Of a stretch of DNA of 64,000 nt, positions 25,104-33,807 are shown piece by piece. Numbering within the stretch: the stretch's first letter is position 1; each line of letters opens with the position of its first letter. The notes under the pieces were generated by a model, which was not told where the DNA came from, ran no database searches, and worked only from the letters and a program-made list of their open reading frames with translations. Where the stretch lies: contig NZ_JASJEU010000012.1 of NCBI RefSeq assembly GCF_030077735.1, positions 62,001 to 126,000 on the forward strand. The letters run 5' to 3'. This stretch comes from Gordonibacter faecis. Lineage in GTDB: Bacteria > Actinomycetota > Coriobacteriia > Coriobacteriales > Eggerthellaceae. The translations under genes were made by a program, and so were the position numbers.

Positions 25104-27692
25104 GTGACAGCTTGCGTCAACAACGAAGGGCTCTCTGGCAAGAAGGTAGTAAGCGCTACCCTCGCCGGTGTGCTCGCAGCCGGCATGGTGCCGGCCATTG
25201 CTTTTGCCGATGAGGCCGCCGAGGCCTCGACCGACGAGGGTATCGATCTGCTGGCAGTGTCCAAGGCTGAAGCTTTCCAGCAGGGTGCTGTGACTGAGGC
25301 TACGGACAATAATGCAAAGGCAATTGCGGATCTGGAGAATATCGAATTCGCTTATGAGGCGACAGTACCTCACTATGTCAAGCCGACGAAGGTGACCCCG
25401 AAGGGCGATACGAAGGCTGTAGATGTCACCGATTCCACTGAGTATGATATAAACTATTATACTGAGGCAAACTATAAGGCTTATATTGCCGGAAGTGCTG
25501 ATACCAAGATCTCCAACGCAGATACTGGTATTATTGATGCCGGTACGTATTATGCTGTTGTTGTTCCGAAGAGTGGCGGTGAATATTACGCGGCTGGTAA
25601 TAAGGGTGTTGCCATTAAGTTCAGCATTGTTGGTACGTCTTTGAAGGATGCCACGCTTAAGAATGCTGACAAGGCTGATGTCTTTACATACAACGGGAAG
25701 GCACAGGATCTTTCTGTCTATCTTGGCGACAATTTGGTTGATCCTGCAAATTATGATATCGCATTCTACAAGAATGATGGTACGGCACTTGGCGTTGGCG
25801 TCAAGCCGGAGGATGCCGGAAAGTACATTGCGACTGTTACAGGCAAGAATCAGTATAAGGGTTCGACCGTTAATATTCCTCTGACGGTTGAGAAGCTTGA
25901 CCTCTCGAAGGCGAACATTGTTCTCGAGGATAAAAAAGTTGGTGATACAGCCTCGCTTCCGGGGATTGCATCCGTCAATGGTGATACGGACGCAACAACC
26001 AATCTGGACACTTTGACGGTTAGCTATGATGCCTCGAAGAACGGCAATAAACTTTACAATGCTTCTGCAACGGCCGATAGCTACAAGTTTGATATCACGG
26101 CACCGGAAAACGATCCCAACGTTATTGGTGCAGGTGTGGCCGCAATTAGCGTAGTAGATGATCTTGGTGTTATTTCTTTCGATGGTAGTAACGCTTTGCC
26201 CGCGACATTTACCGTTGATCATGGCGCAGGTCAGTCTGATATCGACTTCACTAAACTCAAGCTTTATGCATCGGACGGAAGCACCCCGGCTGGCCCCACT
26301 GGTGACGCCATCAAGGATATTAAGTTCGACATTACGGTGACGGACAAGGATCATAATCCTGCAACTTTGGCTGATGTCAAGACCCCGGGTGTGTGGAACG
26401 TCTCCATTAAGGTTAATTCGGCTGCTAATAAGTATGCATGGGGTGGAGAGGCTTCTACTGTGGTCACGGTGACCGATGCCACGATCGAAGGCAATAGCAA
26501 CCTTTATGTGCGTTATAAGGGCGTCCTTCAGGGCAATCAGGTTAAAGCTGATTACTCTGGATCCAACATCATGAACGATGTTGAGATCGTACTTGAAGAC
26601 GGCAATGGCAACGTCCTCGTTGAGAACACGGATTATGCTGTTAAAGTGGCTGATCAGGCTGGTAATGAAGTAACAGAGGTTGTAAACGCTGATACCTATA
26701 CTGTTACGGTTTCAAGCAAGAAGTATGACATCAAGAACAACACGTTTACGGTTGTAGTCGATCCACTGGAGATTAATGGTGTTGAGTTCGCTGGTACTTC
26801 TACGTACCTTGCGCCTGGAGCAAATCCGGGTGACGATGGTGTCGAGACACCGTTCTATCCGTACACCGGTGATGTCGTTACGCCCTCTTTCACATATGTG
26901 TCTGGTAAGGATGCCAAGGGCGAGGATATTGTCGTGCCGCTTCCTGCAGACAGCTATAAGGTTGTTTATGACTATTACACCGATCCGACTACCACGAAGC
27001 GTGTTGGTGAAATGAAGGAAGAGGGTAAGTACAAGGTAACCCTTTCTGCAGCGAGTGGTAATTACACGATTAATGCTCCTGCTTCTCCTCTGGAGATCGA
27101 AGTCGCTAACAAGAAGGTTTTTGGTGACGTTTCGAGCGCTGACTGGTTCTACAATGTGGTTTACCAGGCGAATGACCTTGGTTATATGACTGGCTATCAG
27201 GGCGGAAAGCTGTTTGGCGCAAACCATACCATTACGCGTGCTGATGTCATTTGTGTTCTTTACAACATGGCTGGTGGTACTAATAATGTTTGGGATGCTG
27301 TTGTAGGCCATGACTCCTTCACGGATGTCAACTCCAACGCTTACTACGCGAAGGCTCTTGCGTGGGCTAAGGGTCTGGGTATTGCAAATGGTTACGCTGA
27401 CGGTACCTTTAACCCTGAGGGTGCAATTACTCGTCAGGACTTTGCTTGCCTGCTTGCGAACTACGCTAAGAGGGTCGGCAACTTCGAGGCTCCTAAGGAC
27501 ATCAATGCTGTTCTCGCTAAGTACCCCGATGGTGCTCAGGTTGCCGACTACGCCAAGGAGAACGTGGCTTGGGCATGCGACAAGGAGATCATGGGTAACG
27601 CTGGTGTAATTAACCCTGCCTCCAACATTACTCGTGCCGAGGTTGCGGCTATGGTTGTTAACTATCAGCCCGACGGTAAACTGCAGGCTTAA
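25104..27692 (+). CDS. SLH-domain protein, probable major S-layer protein
   Basis: The 862-residue protein has a signal peptide (basic start, hydrophobic VVSATLAGVLAAGMVPAIAF, cleavage near FADEA), a long beta-rich body, and three C-terminal SLH domains (from about residues 670, 735 and 807) with motifs FGDVSSADWFY, FTDVNSNAYY and a final weaker repeat. SLH domains bind pyruvylated secondary wall polymer. Its GC is lower and its codon use much more biased than its neighbours, as expected for a very highly expressed gene, so it may be the main S-layer subunit. GTG 25104 has AAGGAG just upstream. SecA lies downstream on the same strand. Confidence 0.8.
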   Translation: MTACVNNEGLSGKKVVSATLAGVLAAGMVPAIAFADEAAEASTDEGIDLLAVSKAEAFQQGAVTEATDNNAKAIADLENIEFAYEATVPHYVKPTKVTPKGDTKAVDVTDSTEYDINYYTEANYKAYIAGSADTKISNADTGIIDAGTYYAVVVPKSGGEYYAAGNKGVAIKFSIVGTSLKDATLKNADKADVFTYNGKAQDLSVYLGDNLVDPANYDIAFYKNDGTALGVGVKPEDAGKYIATVTGKNQYKGSTVNIPLTVEKLDLSKANIVLEDKKVGDTASLPGIASVNGDTDATTNLDTLTVSYDASKNGNKLYNASATADSYKFDITAPENDPNVIGAGVAAISVVDDLGVISFDGSNALPATFTVDHGAGQSDIDFTKLKLYASDGSTPAGPTGDAIKDIKFDITVTDKDHNPATLADVKTPGVWNVSIKVNSAANKYAWGGEASTVVTVTDATIEGNSNLYVRYKGVLQGNQVKADYSGSNIMNDVEIVLEDGNGNVLVENTDYAVKVADQAGNEVTEVVNADTYTVTVSSKKYDIKNNTFTVVVDPLEINGVEFAGTSTYLAPGANPGDDGVETPFYPYTGDVVTPSFTYVSGKDAKGEDIVVPLPADSYKVVYDYYTDPTTTKRVGEMKEEGKYKVTLSAASGNYTINAPASPLEIEVANKKVFGDVSSADWFYNVVYQANDLGYMTGYQGGKLFGANHTITRADVICVLYNMAGGTNNVWDAVVGHDSFTDVNSNAYYAKALAWAKGLGIANGYADGTFNPEGAITRQDFACLLANYAKRVGNFEAPKDINAVLAKYPDGAQVADYAKENVAWACDKEIMGNAGVINPASNITRAEVAAMVVNYQPDGKLQA

Positions 27693-27718
27693 AGTTCGGC
27701 AGTCTTTAATTGTGCGCA

Positions 27719-27797
27719 GCTGAGTCTTCTTGGCTCTATCAACTAAGGTAAAGCTGGGTGGGAAATCAAAGGGTTTCCCATCCACGGAAGACTCAGC
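27719..27797 (+). terminator. Structured 3' region of S-layer gene
   Basis: GCTGAGTCTTC (27719-27729) pairs with GAAGACTCAGC (27787-27797), enclosing a smaller TGGGAAA/TTTCCCA stem. The nested structure starts 27 nt after the stop and probably stabilises or terminates the mRNA. Confidence 0.5.
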
Positions 27798-27880
27798 AGG
27801 TTTGTAGGGCTATCTGTTTTCTGCAACAGATTGTCCCACAAGCCTTAAAGCAAGCTGTCGCGGAAGGCTTCGTTGTGCAA

Positions 27881-27912
27881 AGACGCTCTCGCGTGTGAAC
27901 GCGAGGGCGTCT
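27881..27912 (+). terminator. GC-rich hairpin between S-layer gene and secA
   Basis: AGACGCTCTCGCGT and ACGCGAGGGCGTCT form a 14-nt stem with one mismatch around GTGA. No clear U-tract follows. It separates the S-layer transcript from secA. Confidence 0.55.
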
Positions 27913-27987
27913 TGCATTGTGGGACGTTGTATAATCTGATGGCATTTCTATTTTAGGTTATCTAATCTTTGGAGGGTTCTACCGGTT

Positions 27988-30600
27988 ATGACCAACCCGT
28001 TTTCCAAACTGCTCACTCTGGGCAATGACAAGCGCCTCAAGGGCTATCAGCGGAAAGTGCAAGCCATCGGCGATCTTGAAGAGGGTTTCAAGAGCAAGTC
28101 CGACGCAGAACTTAAATCCTTTACTGCTGTGTTGCAGGAGCGTATCGCTAGTGGCGAAGCGCTCGACAAGGTGCTGCCTGAGGCGTTCGCGCTCGTGCGC
28201 GAGGCCAGCTTGCGCACCCTCGGGATGCGTCACTTCGACGTGCAGCTTATCGGTGCTATGGCGCTCAATGATGGCTGCATCGCTGAGATGAAAACTGGCG
28301 AGGGCAAGACCCTCGTCGCTACCGCTGCGGCGTTCCTCAATGCTCTCACGGGCGAGAACGTTCATGTAGTTACCGTTAATGACTACCTCGCAAAGCGCGA
28401 CAGTGAGTGGATGGGGCAGCTTTACCACTTCCTCGGGCTTGAGGTGGGTCTTCTGCAAAACGGTATGCAGCCGTGGGAGCGTAAACCCTCCTATGCGGCA
28501 CATATTACCTATGGCACGAACTCAGAGTTTGGGTTTGACTATTTGCGTGACAACATGGTGTCCTCTCCTGCGGAGCGTGTGCAGCGCGGGCAGCATTTTT
28601 CTATCGTGGATGAGGTGGACTCCATCCTCATTGATGAGGCACGTACGCCGCTGATTATCTCTGGCTTGGGTGGGGCGGCTGCGGATTTGTACAACGCCTT
28701 CGCTGAGGTAATGCCACGACTTTCTCGCGAGGACGATATTGTGCTCGACGAGGCAAAACGCACCGTCTACGCCAGCGAGAAAGGCCTCGACAAGATTGAA
28801 GAGATGCTCGGCATGGAGATTTATGCCGATGCCTCTGGCAAGTTGGCTAACCACCTGAAACAAGCTTTACGTGCCGAGTTCTTGTTCAAGCGCGATGTGG
28901 AGTATGTGGTCATTGACGGCGAGCTTAAGATCGTTGATGAATTCACGGGCCGCATCATGGAGGGGCGGCGCTTCTCTGAGGGTTTGCACCAGGCGCTTGA
29001 GGCCAAGGAGCACGTGAAGATTCAAGACGAGAACCAAACCCTCGCTACGGTCACGCTGCAAAACTATTTCCGCTTGTATGAAAAGCTGTCCGGAATGACG
29101 GGTACGGCGCTCACCGAAGACTCTGAGTTCCGTCATATCTATAAGCTTCCTGTGGTTCCCATTCCCACGAACAAGCCGGTTATTCGCCAGGACAAAGAGG
29201 ATCTTATCTTCCGCACAGTGGATGCTAAGTATAAGGCTGTGGCTGATGAGGTGGAGCGTCGTCATGCTAAGGGTCAGCCGGTGCTTATTGGCACGTCTAC
29301 CATTGAGGCGAGCGAGCGCTTGAGCCGCCTGCTGGATAAGCGTGGCGTGAAGCATGAGACGCTGAATGCTAAGAACCCCGAGCGCGAGGCGCGTATTGTG
29401 GAGCAGGCGGGCCGCTTGGGTGCGGTTACCATCGCCACCAACATGGCTGGTCGTGGTACGGACATTCTGCTCGGCGGTAATCGTGATGCCCTCGTGCGTG
29501 ATGCCCTTGTGCGCTATGAAAACTCCAACATGACCGACGAAGAAAAACTCCATACGGCCGAGGCCGAGGCTGACTACATCACCAGCCGTGAGGGCTACGC
29601 GGTGCGCCAGTTCGGCGGCCTGTGCGTCATTGGTACCGACCGCCACGAGTCGCGTCGTATCGACAACCAGCTGCGTGGTCGCGCTGGCCGTCAGGGCGAC
29701 CCGGGCGAGTCGCAGTTCTACCTGTCGCTGGAGGACAACCTGTTGAAGCGCTTCGGTCAGGACCGCCTACACGCGGTATCCGACATGATGATTAAGCGCG
29801 GCATGCCCGATGATCAGCCGCTGCAAGACCCGCTGGTGTCCAAGGTGATTGGCTCGGCGCAGCGGCAAGTTGAGAGCATCCACTTCGGCGCGCGCAAGAA
29901 CGTGCTGGAGTACGACGACGTCATGAACCTGCAGCGCAAGGCCATCTACGAGGAACGCAACGCCGTGCTGGATGGCAAAGAGTTTGACGACATGCAGATA
30001 TTCCGGATCCTCTACGACCTCATTGTGTACAAGCTGCAGACGTTCTGTCCCTACGACAAGTCCTACGTGGACTGGGACTATCCGGCGCTCGACGCGTGGA
30101 TGGTGGAGATGAGCGGCGCGCCGGAGTACGACTCGAAGTTCTACGACATTCACTTCCAGGACATTCTGGCCGACCTGCTGCACGACGACATCATGAACCC
30201 GTACCGCCGCAAGCGTAAAGAGGTGGGCACCGAGGAAATGAAGGACATCGCGCGCCAGGTAATGCTGCGCCAGATTGACACGCATTGGATTGCGCACCTG
30301 CAGGAGATGGACTACCTAAAGAATGGTATCGGCCTGCGCGCCCTGGGCCATCGCGACCCGCTGGTGGAGTACAAGGAAGAGGCGTACCGCGCCTTCACCG
30401 ACCTCACGTTCTGCATCTACGAGGACTTCATCCGCACTCTGGTACGCCTGCCCGTAGAGAAGCCCGAGATTGTGCTTCCGCCCGAGGAAGACAACCCGTT
30501 CAGGCTGGACAAGTTGATTTACTCGAATGTGGAGGCCGCGCTGACTGAAAGCAGCGAGGCTCAGCTGAACCAAGCCAAGAACAACGCGCCGTTGTTGTAG
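27988..30600 (+). CDS. secA: Preprotein translocase ATPase SecA
   Basis: This 870-residue SecA carries Walker A MKTGEGKTLVA (about residues 101-111), DEVDSILIDEARTPL (Walker B region, about 208-222), and GTDILLGGN and GRAGRQGDPG motifs of the second nucleotide-binding fold. It drives Sec-dependent export. The protein ends in QLNQAKNNAPLL and lacks the C-terminal Cys-rich zinc/SecB-binding tail of many SecA1 proteins. GGAGGG precedes ATG 27988. Its position directly after an S-layer gene resembles the slpA-secA2 arrangement of Clostridioides difficile, so it could be a dedicated SecA2. But its length is closer to housekeeping SecA, and which it is cannot be settled here. Confidence 0.93.
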   Translation: MTNPFSKLLTLGNDKRLKGYQRKVQAIGDLEEGFKSKSDAELKSFTAVLQERIASGEALDKVLPEAFALVREASLRTLGMRHFDVQLIGAMALNDGCIAEMKTGEGKTLVATAAAFLNALTGENVHVVTVNDYLAKRDSEWMGQLYHFLGLEVGLLQNGMQPWERKPSYAAHITYGTNSEFGFDYLRDNMVSSPAERVQRGQHFSIVDEVDSILIDEARTPLIISGLGGAAADLYNAFAEVMPRLSREDDIVLDEAKRTVYASEKGLDKIEEMLGMEIYADASGKLANHLKQALRAEFLFKRDVEYVVIDGELKIVDEFTGRIMEGRRFSEGLHQALEAKEHVKIQDENQTLATVTLQNYFRLYEKLSGMTGTALTEDSEFRHIYKLPVVPIPTNKPVIRQDKEDLIFRTVDAKYKAVADEVERRHAKGQPVLIGTSTIEASERLSRLLDKRGVKHETLNAKNPEREARIVEQAGRLGAVTIATNMAGRGTDILLGGNRDALVRDALVRYENSNMTDEEKLHTAEAEADYITSREGYAVRQFGGLCVIGTDRHESRRIDNQLRGRAGRQGDPGESQFYLSLEDNLLKRFGQDRLHAVSDMMIKRGMPDDQPLQDPLVSKVIGSAQRQVESIHFGARKNVLEYDDVMNLQRKAIYEERNAVLDGKEFDDMQIFRILYDLIVYKLQTFCPYDKSYVDWDYPALDAWMVEMSGAPEYDSKFYDIHFQDILADLLHDDIMNPYRRKRKEVGTEEMKDIARQVMLRQIDTHWIAHLQEMDYLKNGIGLRALGHRDPLVEYKEEAYRAFTDLTFCIYEDFIRTLVRLPVEKPEIVLPPEEDNPFRLDKLIYSNVEAALTESSEAQLNQAKNNAPLL

Positions 30601-30620
30601 GGTCTGGTTGACGTTGTGCG

Positions 30621-30652
30621 CGCCCCCGGCTTGCGCGTGCGAGCCGGGGGCG
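30621..30652 (+). terminator. secA terminator
   Basis: CGCCCCCGGCT and AGCCGGGGGCG form an 11-bp stem around a 10-nt loop, followed by the T-rich GTTGTTGTC. It begins 20 nt after the secA stop. Confidence 0.75.
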
Positions 30653-30800
30653 TTGTTGTCTTTCGGCCGCGTTTCGCGCTCTGGCAAAAGTGTGACGCGC
30701 TTACGCGCTACTGATTACGCCATGGGGCCACCAAGTCCCTATCCTCACGACGCGGGCTGACTTGCTTGAAGGCGCTGACGTACAAGAGGCATAACCCCCG

Positions 30801-30964
30801 TAGGGATGCAACAGCGACGGCGCGCAGCGCCTAGTCCCTTTAGGGAAGCATCCGTTCGCGCGAAGCGCGAAAACGCAGGTGGTGGTTGTGTTCTCCGCCT
30901 GCGGCGGAGCGGATGCTTCCCTAAAGGGACTAGGCGCTTCGCGCCGTCGCTGGTAGCATCCCTA
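30801..30964. repeat. Long inverted repeat with 53-bp arms
   Basis: Arms at 30801-30853 and 30912-30964 are nearly perfect reverse complements (about 3-4 differences), starting TAGGGATGC and ending GGAAGCATCC. The centre holds two small hairpins, CGCGCGAAGCGCG and TCCGCCTGCGGCGGA. As RNA or single-stranded DNA it would form a cruciform. Confidence 0.8.
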
Positions 30965-30992
30965 CGCTCAACCCGAGCGAGCGTCGGGCCCC

Positions 30993-31184
30993 TGTCATCC
31001 TGAGCGGAGGCGGCGAAGCCGCCGTAGTCGAAGGATCCCGTGTGGCGCCAGCCGGAACTCTGCCAGCTATCGCCACACGGGATCCTTCGTCCCCGCTTCG
31101 CGGGGCCTCCCTGCGCTCGCTTCGCGTGCTCGGGAGTTCAACAGTCCACTGGACTGTTGAATGCTTCGCTCGCTCAGGATGACA
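30993..31184. repeat. REP-like element, paired arms
   Basis: It is bounded by TGTCATCCTGAGCG at 30993 and its reverse complement ending at 31184. Internal arms carry GAAGGATCCCGTGTGGCG and its complement. It is the largest of three copies of this family in the window. Confidence 0.75.
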
Positions 31185-31303
31185 ATCTGCATAAAAGTCC
31201 GCGTCATAAGGTTTGGGATGTGGGGTGCTTCTGGCGTAATCAGTAGCGCGAAGCGCGTCACACTTTGCAAAAGCGGATGGTAGTGGCGATAATAGTTACT
31301 CAC

Positions 31304-31405
31304 TTATCGAATAGTGATAAATGAGGCGCGATTATAGAATGAAATTTATCGAACAACGTTATTGTTGGGTATGCAGCTAGAGCTACACTTATCGAATGGC
31401 GATAA
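31304..31405. repeat. Two copies of a TTATCG palindrome
   Basis: TTATCGAATAGTGATAA (31304-31320) and TTATCGAATGGCGATAA (31389-31405) lie 85 nt apart, with a partial copy (TTTATCGAAC) between them. The second is a perfect 6-bp dyad. They sit just past the 3' end of the pyruvyl-transferase gene and look like protein-binding sites, but no adjacent regulator gene explains them. Confidence 0.45.
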
Positions 31406-31416
31406 ATTGTGTGTTG

Positions 31417-33729
31417 TTAGTGCTGGTGGTGCTTAAAGGTGGCTTTTAGGTGGCTGGGGAGGCGCATTATGGTCCAGCCTAGTTTGTAGGACTTGGAGGA
31501 CGTGAGGGACTCTAGTTCTTGCGCCAAGTGGGCGTTCTCGGTGGTGAGGGTTTGTGCGGTGTGCTCTGCCTCGCGCAGGCGCGCGGTAAGGTCGGCCTCG
31601 TGCTGTTGATGGCGCAGCTCAGAGGCGGGCTCGTCGTAGAGGTAGAAGGCGCGACTGAGGGCACCTTCCTTTTGCGGGCCGACTTCTTCGATGATATCTG
31701 CAAGCAGGTCTTCGGCTTCCTCGCTGATGTGGCGGAGGCGTTTGGCGTTTTCCTTTACCGTTGCGCTGCGTGCTTCGTAGGAGTCCAGCAGGGAGATCAG
31801 CGTGCGCTCGATGTTCGCTGCTTCGGCATCCATGGGTAGTAGCAGGTCGTCGCAGCCCATGTCATGGTAGAGGGCTGCCACTTTCGGCAGATAATCTATG
31901 CCTACGCAGGGCTTTCCGAAGCTGTTGAGCAAAAGCGAGCAGTGGTAGCGCATCGACAGGCCGGCGTGCGCGCGGGCCAGCAGGTCGGCTACGGCCTCGA
32001 TGCGGTCGCCCTCGTCGAACAGCGCGGCGGAGGCGGGGTTGTACAGGTTGGTCTGCACGCACTGCGCGAGGGTGCGGTCGGCGGGGTCGAGGACGCACAA
32101 CGCGAAGCGCACGTCTTTGTGGATGTGCGCGACAGCATCAAGAGCTGCGGCAACGCGCTCGGCGAAGTCCTGTGGCGCGTGGTCATAGTCGCGAAGGGAT
32201 ACGGCAATCAGGCGGTGGGCGTCGGGCTGAAAGCCCGTCTGCTCAAGCCAGGTATCAACCGCGGCCGTGCGTTCATGCGCGCCGAGAAAGGCGGTGTCGG
32301 CCTTCTGGATTACGAGGCTTTCCGGCACGTCGCATGCCCTGATGAGCTGGGCGGTTTCCGCGTCGCGTGCGATGAAGCGCGCTCCCAGACGGGCCATAAG
32401 GTTCACGAGACGCTGCGAGTCGGCCAGCGCCAGCGGCCCAGCGCCAATACCGTAGAGCACGGGCTGCGCACCGCTGAGGGTGGCCAGGCTCACGTAGTTT
32501 GCGATTCCGGGGATGTCGGAGCAGCTGGTGGTTGAGACGAACTCGGCCTTGCCCATGGTCCAGCGTGTTCCCTGGTCAAACAGCAGGCCGGCTATGACGA
32601 GCGTGGCCGACGCGAAGTCGAGCACGCCCGCCAGCATACGTGTGTCGCGCAGACTTATGGCGTAGATGCCGCGCTCTTGCAGTGTGTGGGCAGGGTCCTC
32701 GCTGATGGCGACCACCGACGCGCCAGGGAAGCGGCTGCGGATGCGCTGGTCGAGCGTGGCGAGGATGTACTCGTCGCCGAAGTTGCCCTTGCCCACATAA
32801 CCCAAGATGGCCACGATGCGGCGCGGTGCCTCGGTGCCCGGCATGAGGCCGCGCGGCGCGAGGTGTGCGCGGATGCGCTCCCAGGCGGCAGCGAGGGTGG
32901 TGTCAAGGGCGTCGCTGCTGGTAGTGTAGGGGAGCGGTTCGACGGTGTCGCTGGTGATGCGCATGAGGGTATTGCTGTCGTGGAGGGCGAGGGCCAGCAG
33001 GCCGCTTTCTTCGGCGGCTTGTAGCGCGTCGGCACCTTCCCCTTCATCGTCGAACACCATCACCGTGTGACTAGAGCGTGAGGCGTAAACGAACCCGCTG
33101 GTAGCAGGAGAGATGCGCCACTCTTCCGGCCATCCCTCGCCAACGCAACGCACGGCTTCCCCAGGGTTCTCTTCCATATAGCGGCGCAGGTACGCAATGC
33201 GGCTTTCTGTGGCATCTTGCAAGCAGAGGACGCTTGGCCCGTAGGCAATCGTATTCGCCAGGGGGGTGTTCGCATATTCGGCGTCCACGGCCGCCGGACA
33301 CAACTCCACTACATCCGCAATGCCTCCGGCTTCGATAACTTCCCCCATGCGCTCGCTCGTCACCAGCGCAAAGTCTACGTGTGTGCCAGCAAGCGCCTGC
33401 GCGTATCCTTTCGCCACCTGCATGCTGTCGCACACCAGCCCCACGGCCGTGCGTTTCGCCAGTATCTCGTGGTTCTCCAAAGGTAGCAGCACACCGTCGG
33501 CCATCAGCACACAATCCAGCTGTTGCGTCACGCAAAAGCGTTGCAGGCACGCGGGCTGCGCCACCCCTTCCGCATCGAACGCGAAGGGGTGCGTGGCGGG
33601 CGAAAAGAAGAACACCGTGTGGCCGCGCGCCTCAAGGATGTCCTTTATGCGCCACGAGAGCGAGGCGAGGCCGTGTGCGGGGCGCGCGAGCAGGGCGATG
33701 CGGCAGTGCCGTGTGCGGTTATCGGGCAA
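31417..33729 (-). CDS. csaB: CsaB-type polysaccharide pyruvyl transferase, multidomain
   Basis: This 770-residue protein has an N-terminal glycosyltransferase-like half (about 1-290, opening RIALLARPAHGLASLSWRIK), a polysaccharide pyruvyl-transferase domain (about 303-620, starting VAILGYVGKGNFGDE), and a C-terminal coiled coil ending SLTSSKSYKLGW, a tail also seen on some wall-glycan glycosyltransferases. CsaB adds pyruvate to the secondary wall polymer bound by SLH domains, fitting three SLH proteins encoded nearby. Ordinary CsaB is about 360 residues, so this is a fusion. TTG 33729 is used, with GGAGG upstream. The exact sugar substrate is unknown. Confidence 0.7.
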   Translation of the reverse strand: MPDNRTRHCRIALLARPAHGLASLSWRIKDILEARGHTVFFFSPATHPFAFDAEGVAQPACLQRFCVTQQLDCVLMADGVLLPLENHEILAKRTAVGLVCDSMQVAKGYAQALAGTHVDFALVTSERMGEVIEAGGIADVVELCPAAVDAEYANTPLANTIAYGPSVLCLQDATESRIAYLRRYMEENPGEAVRCVGEGWPEEWRISPATSGFVYASRSSHTVMVFDDEGEGADALQAAEESGLLALALHDSNTLMRITSDTVEPLPYTTSSDALDTTLAAAWERIRAHLAPRGLMPGTEAPRRIVAILGYVGKGNFGDEYILATLDQRIRSRFPGASVVAISEDPAHTLQERGIYAISLRDTRMLAGVLDFASATLVIAGLLFDQGTRWTMGKAEFVSTTSCSDIPGIANYVSLATLSGAQPVLYGIGAGPLALADSQRLVNLMARLGARFIARDAETAQLIRACDVPESLVIQKADTAFLGAHERTAAVDTWLEQTGFQPDAHRLIAVSLRDYDHAPQDFAERVAAALDAVAHIHKDVRFALCVLDPADRTLAQCVQTNLYNPASAALFDEGDRIEAVADLLARAHAGLSMRYHCSLLLNSFGKPCVGIDYLPKVAALYHDMGCDDLLLPMDAEAANIERTLISLLDSYEARSATVKENAKRLRHISEEAEDLLADIIEEVGPQKEGALSRAFYLYDEPASELRHQQHEADLTARLREAEHTAQTLTTENAHLAQELESLTSSKSYKLGWTIMRLPSHLKATFKHHQH

Positions 33730-33807
33730 AGCGAACCTCCGAAGACGTGTCGTTTTCGGTTGTCACCATAGCACAACGCGCGGGCTTCCTGGCGCACGTC
33801 TGCCAAG

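Larger units (their letters stand above)
30687..31266. repeat. Composite inverted-repeat region
   Basis: Outer inverted repeats of about 35 bp (30687-30721 and 31233-31266, both reading AAAGTGTGACGCGCTT outward) enclose two further palindromic elements at 30801-30964 and 30993-31184. A related piece of the outer repeat (AAAAGTGTGACGCGCTTCGC) recurs near 44572. Nothing in the region looks coding. The nesting suggests stacked insertions of short non-autonomous repeats. Confidence 0.7.

Noticed and set aside
25074..26354. Long minus-strand ORF within the S-layer gene
   Set aside because: It is antisense to a clear signal-peptide/SLH protein and arises from its strong codon bias; composition is Ile/Arg-rich without motifs.
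30806..31246. Short ORFs in the repeat region
   Set aside because: They are translations of palindromic repeats.
31304..31405. Possible CRISPR-like repeats
   Set aside because: Only two full copies, no regular spacer, and no cas genes in the window.
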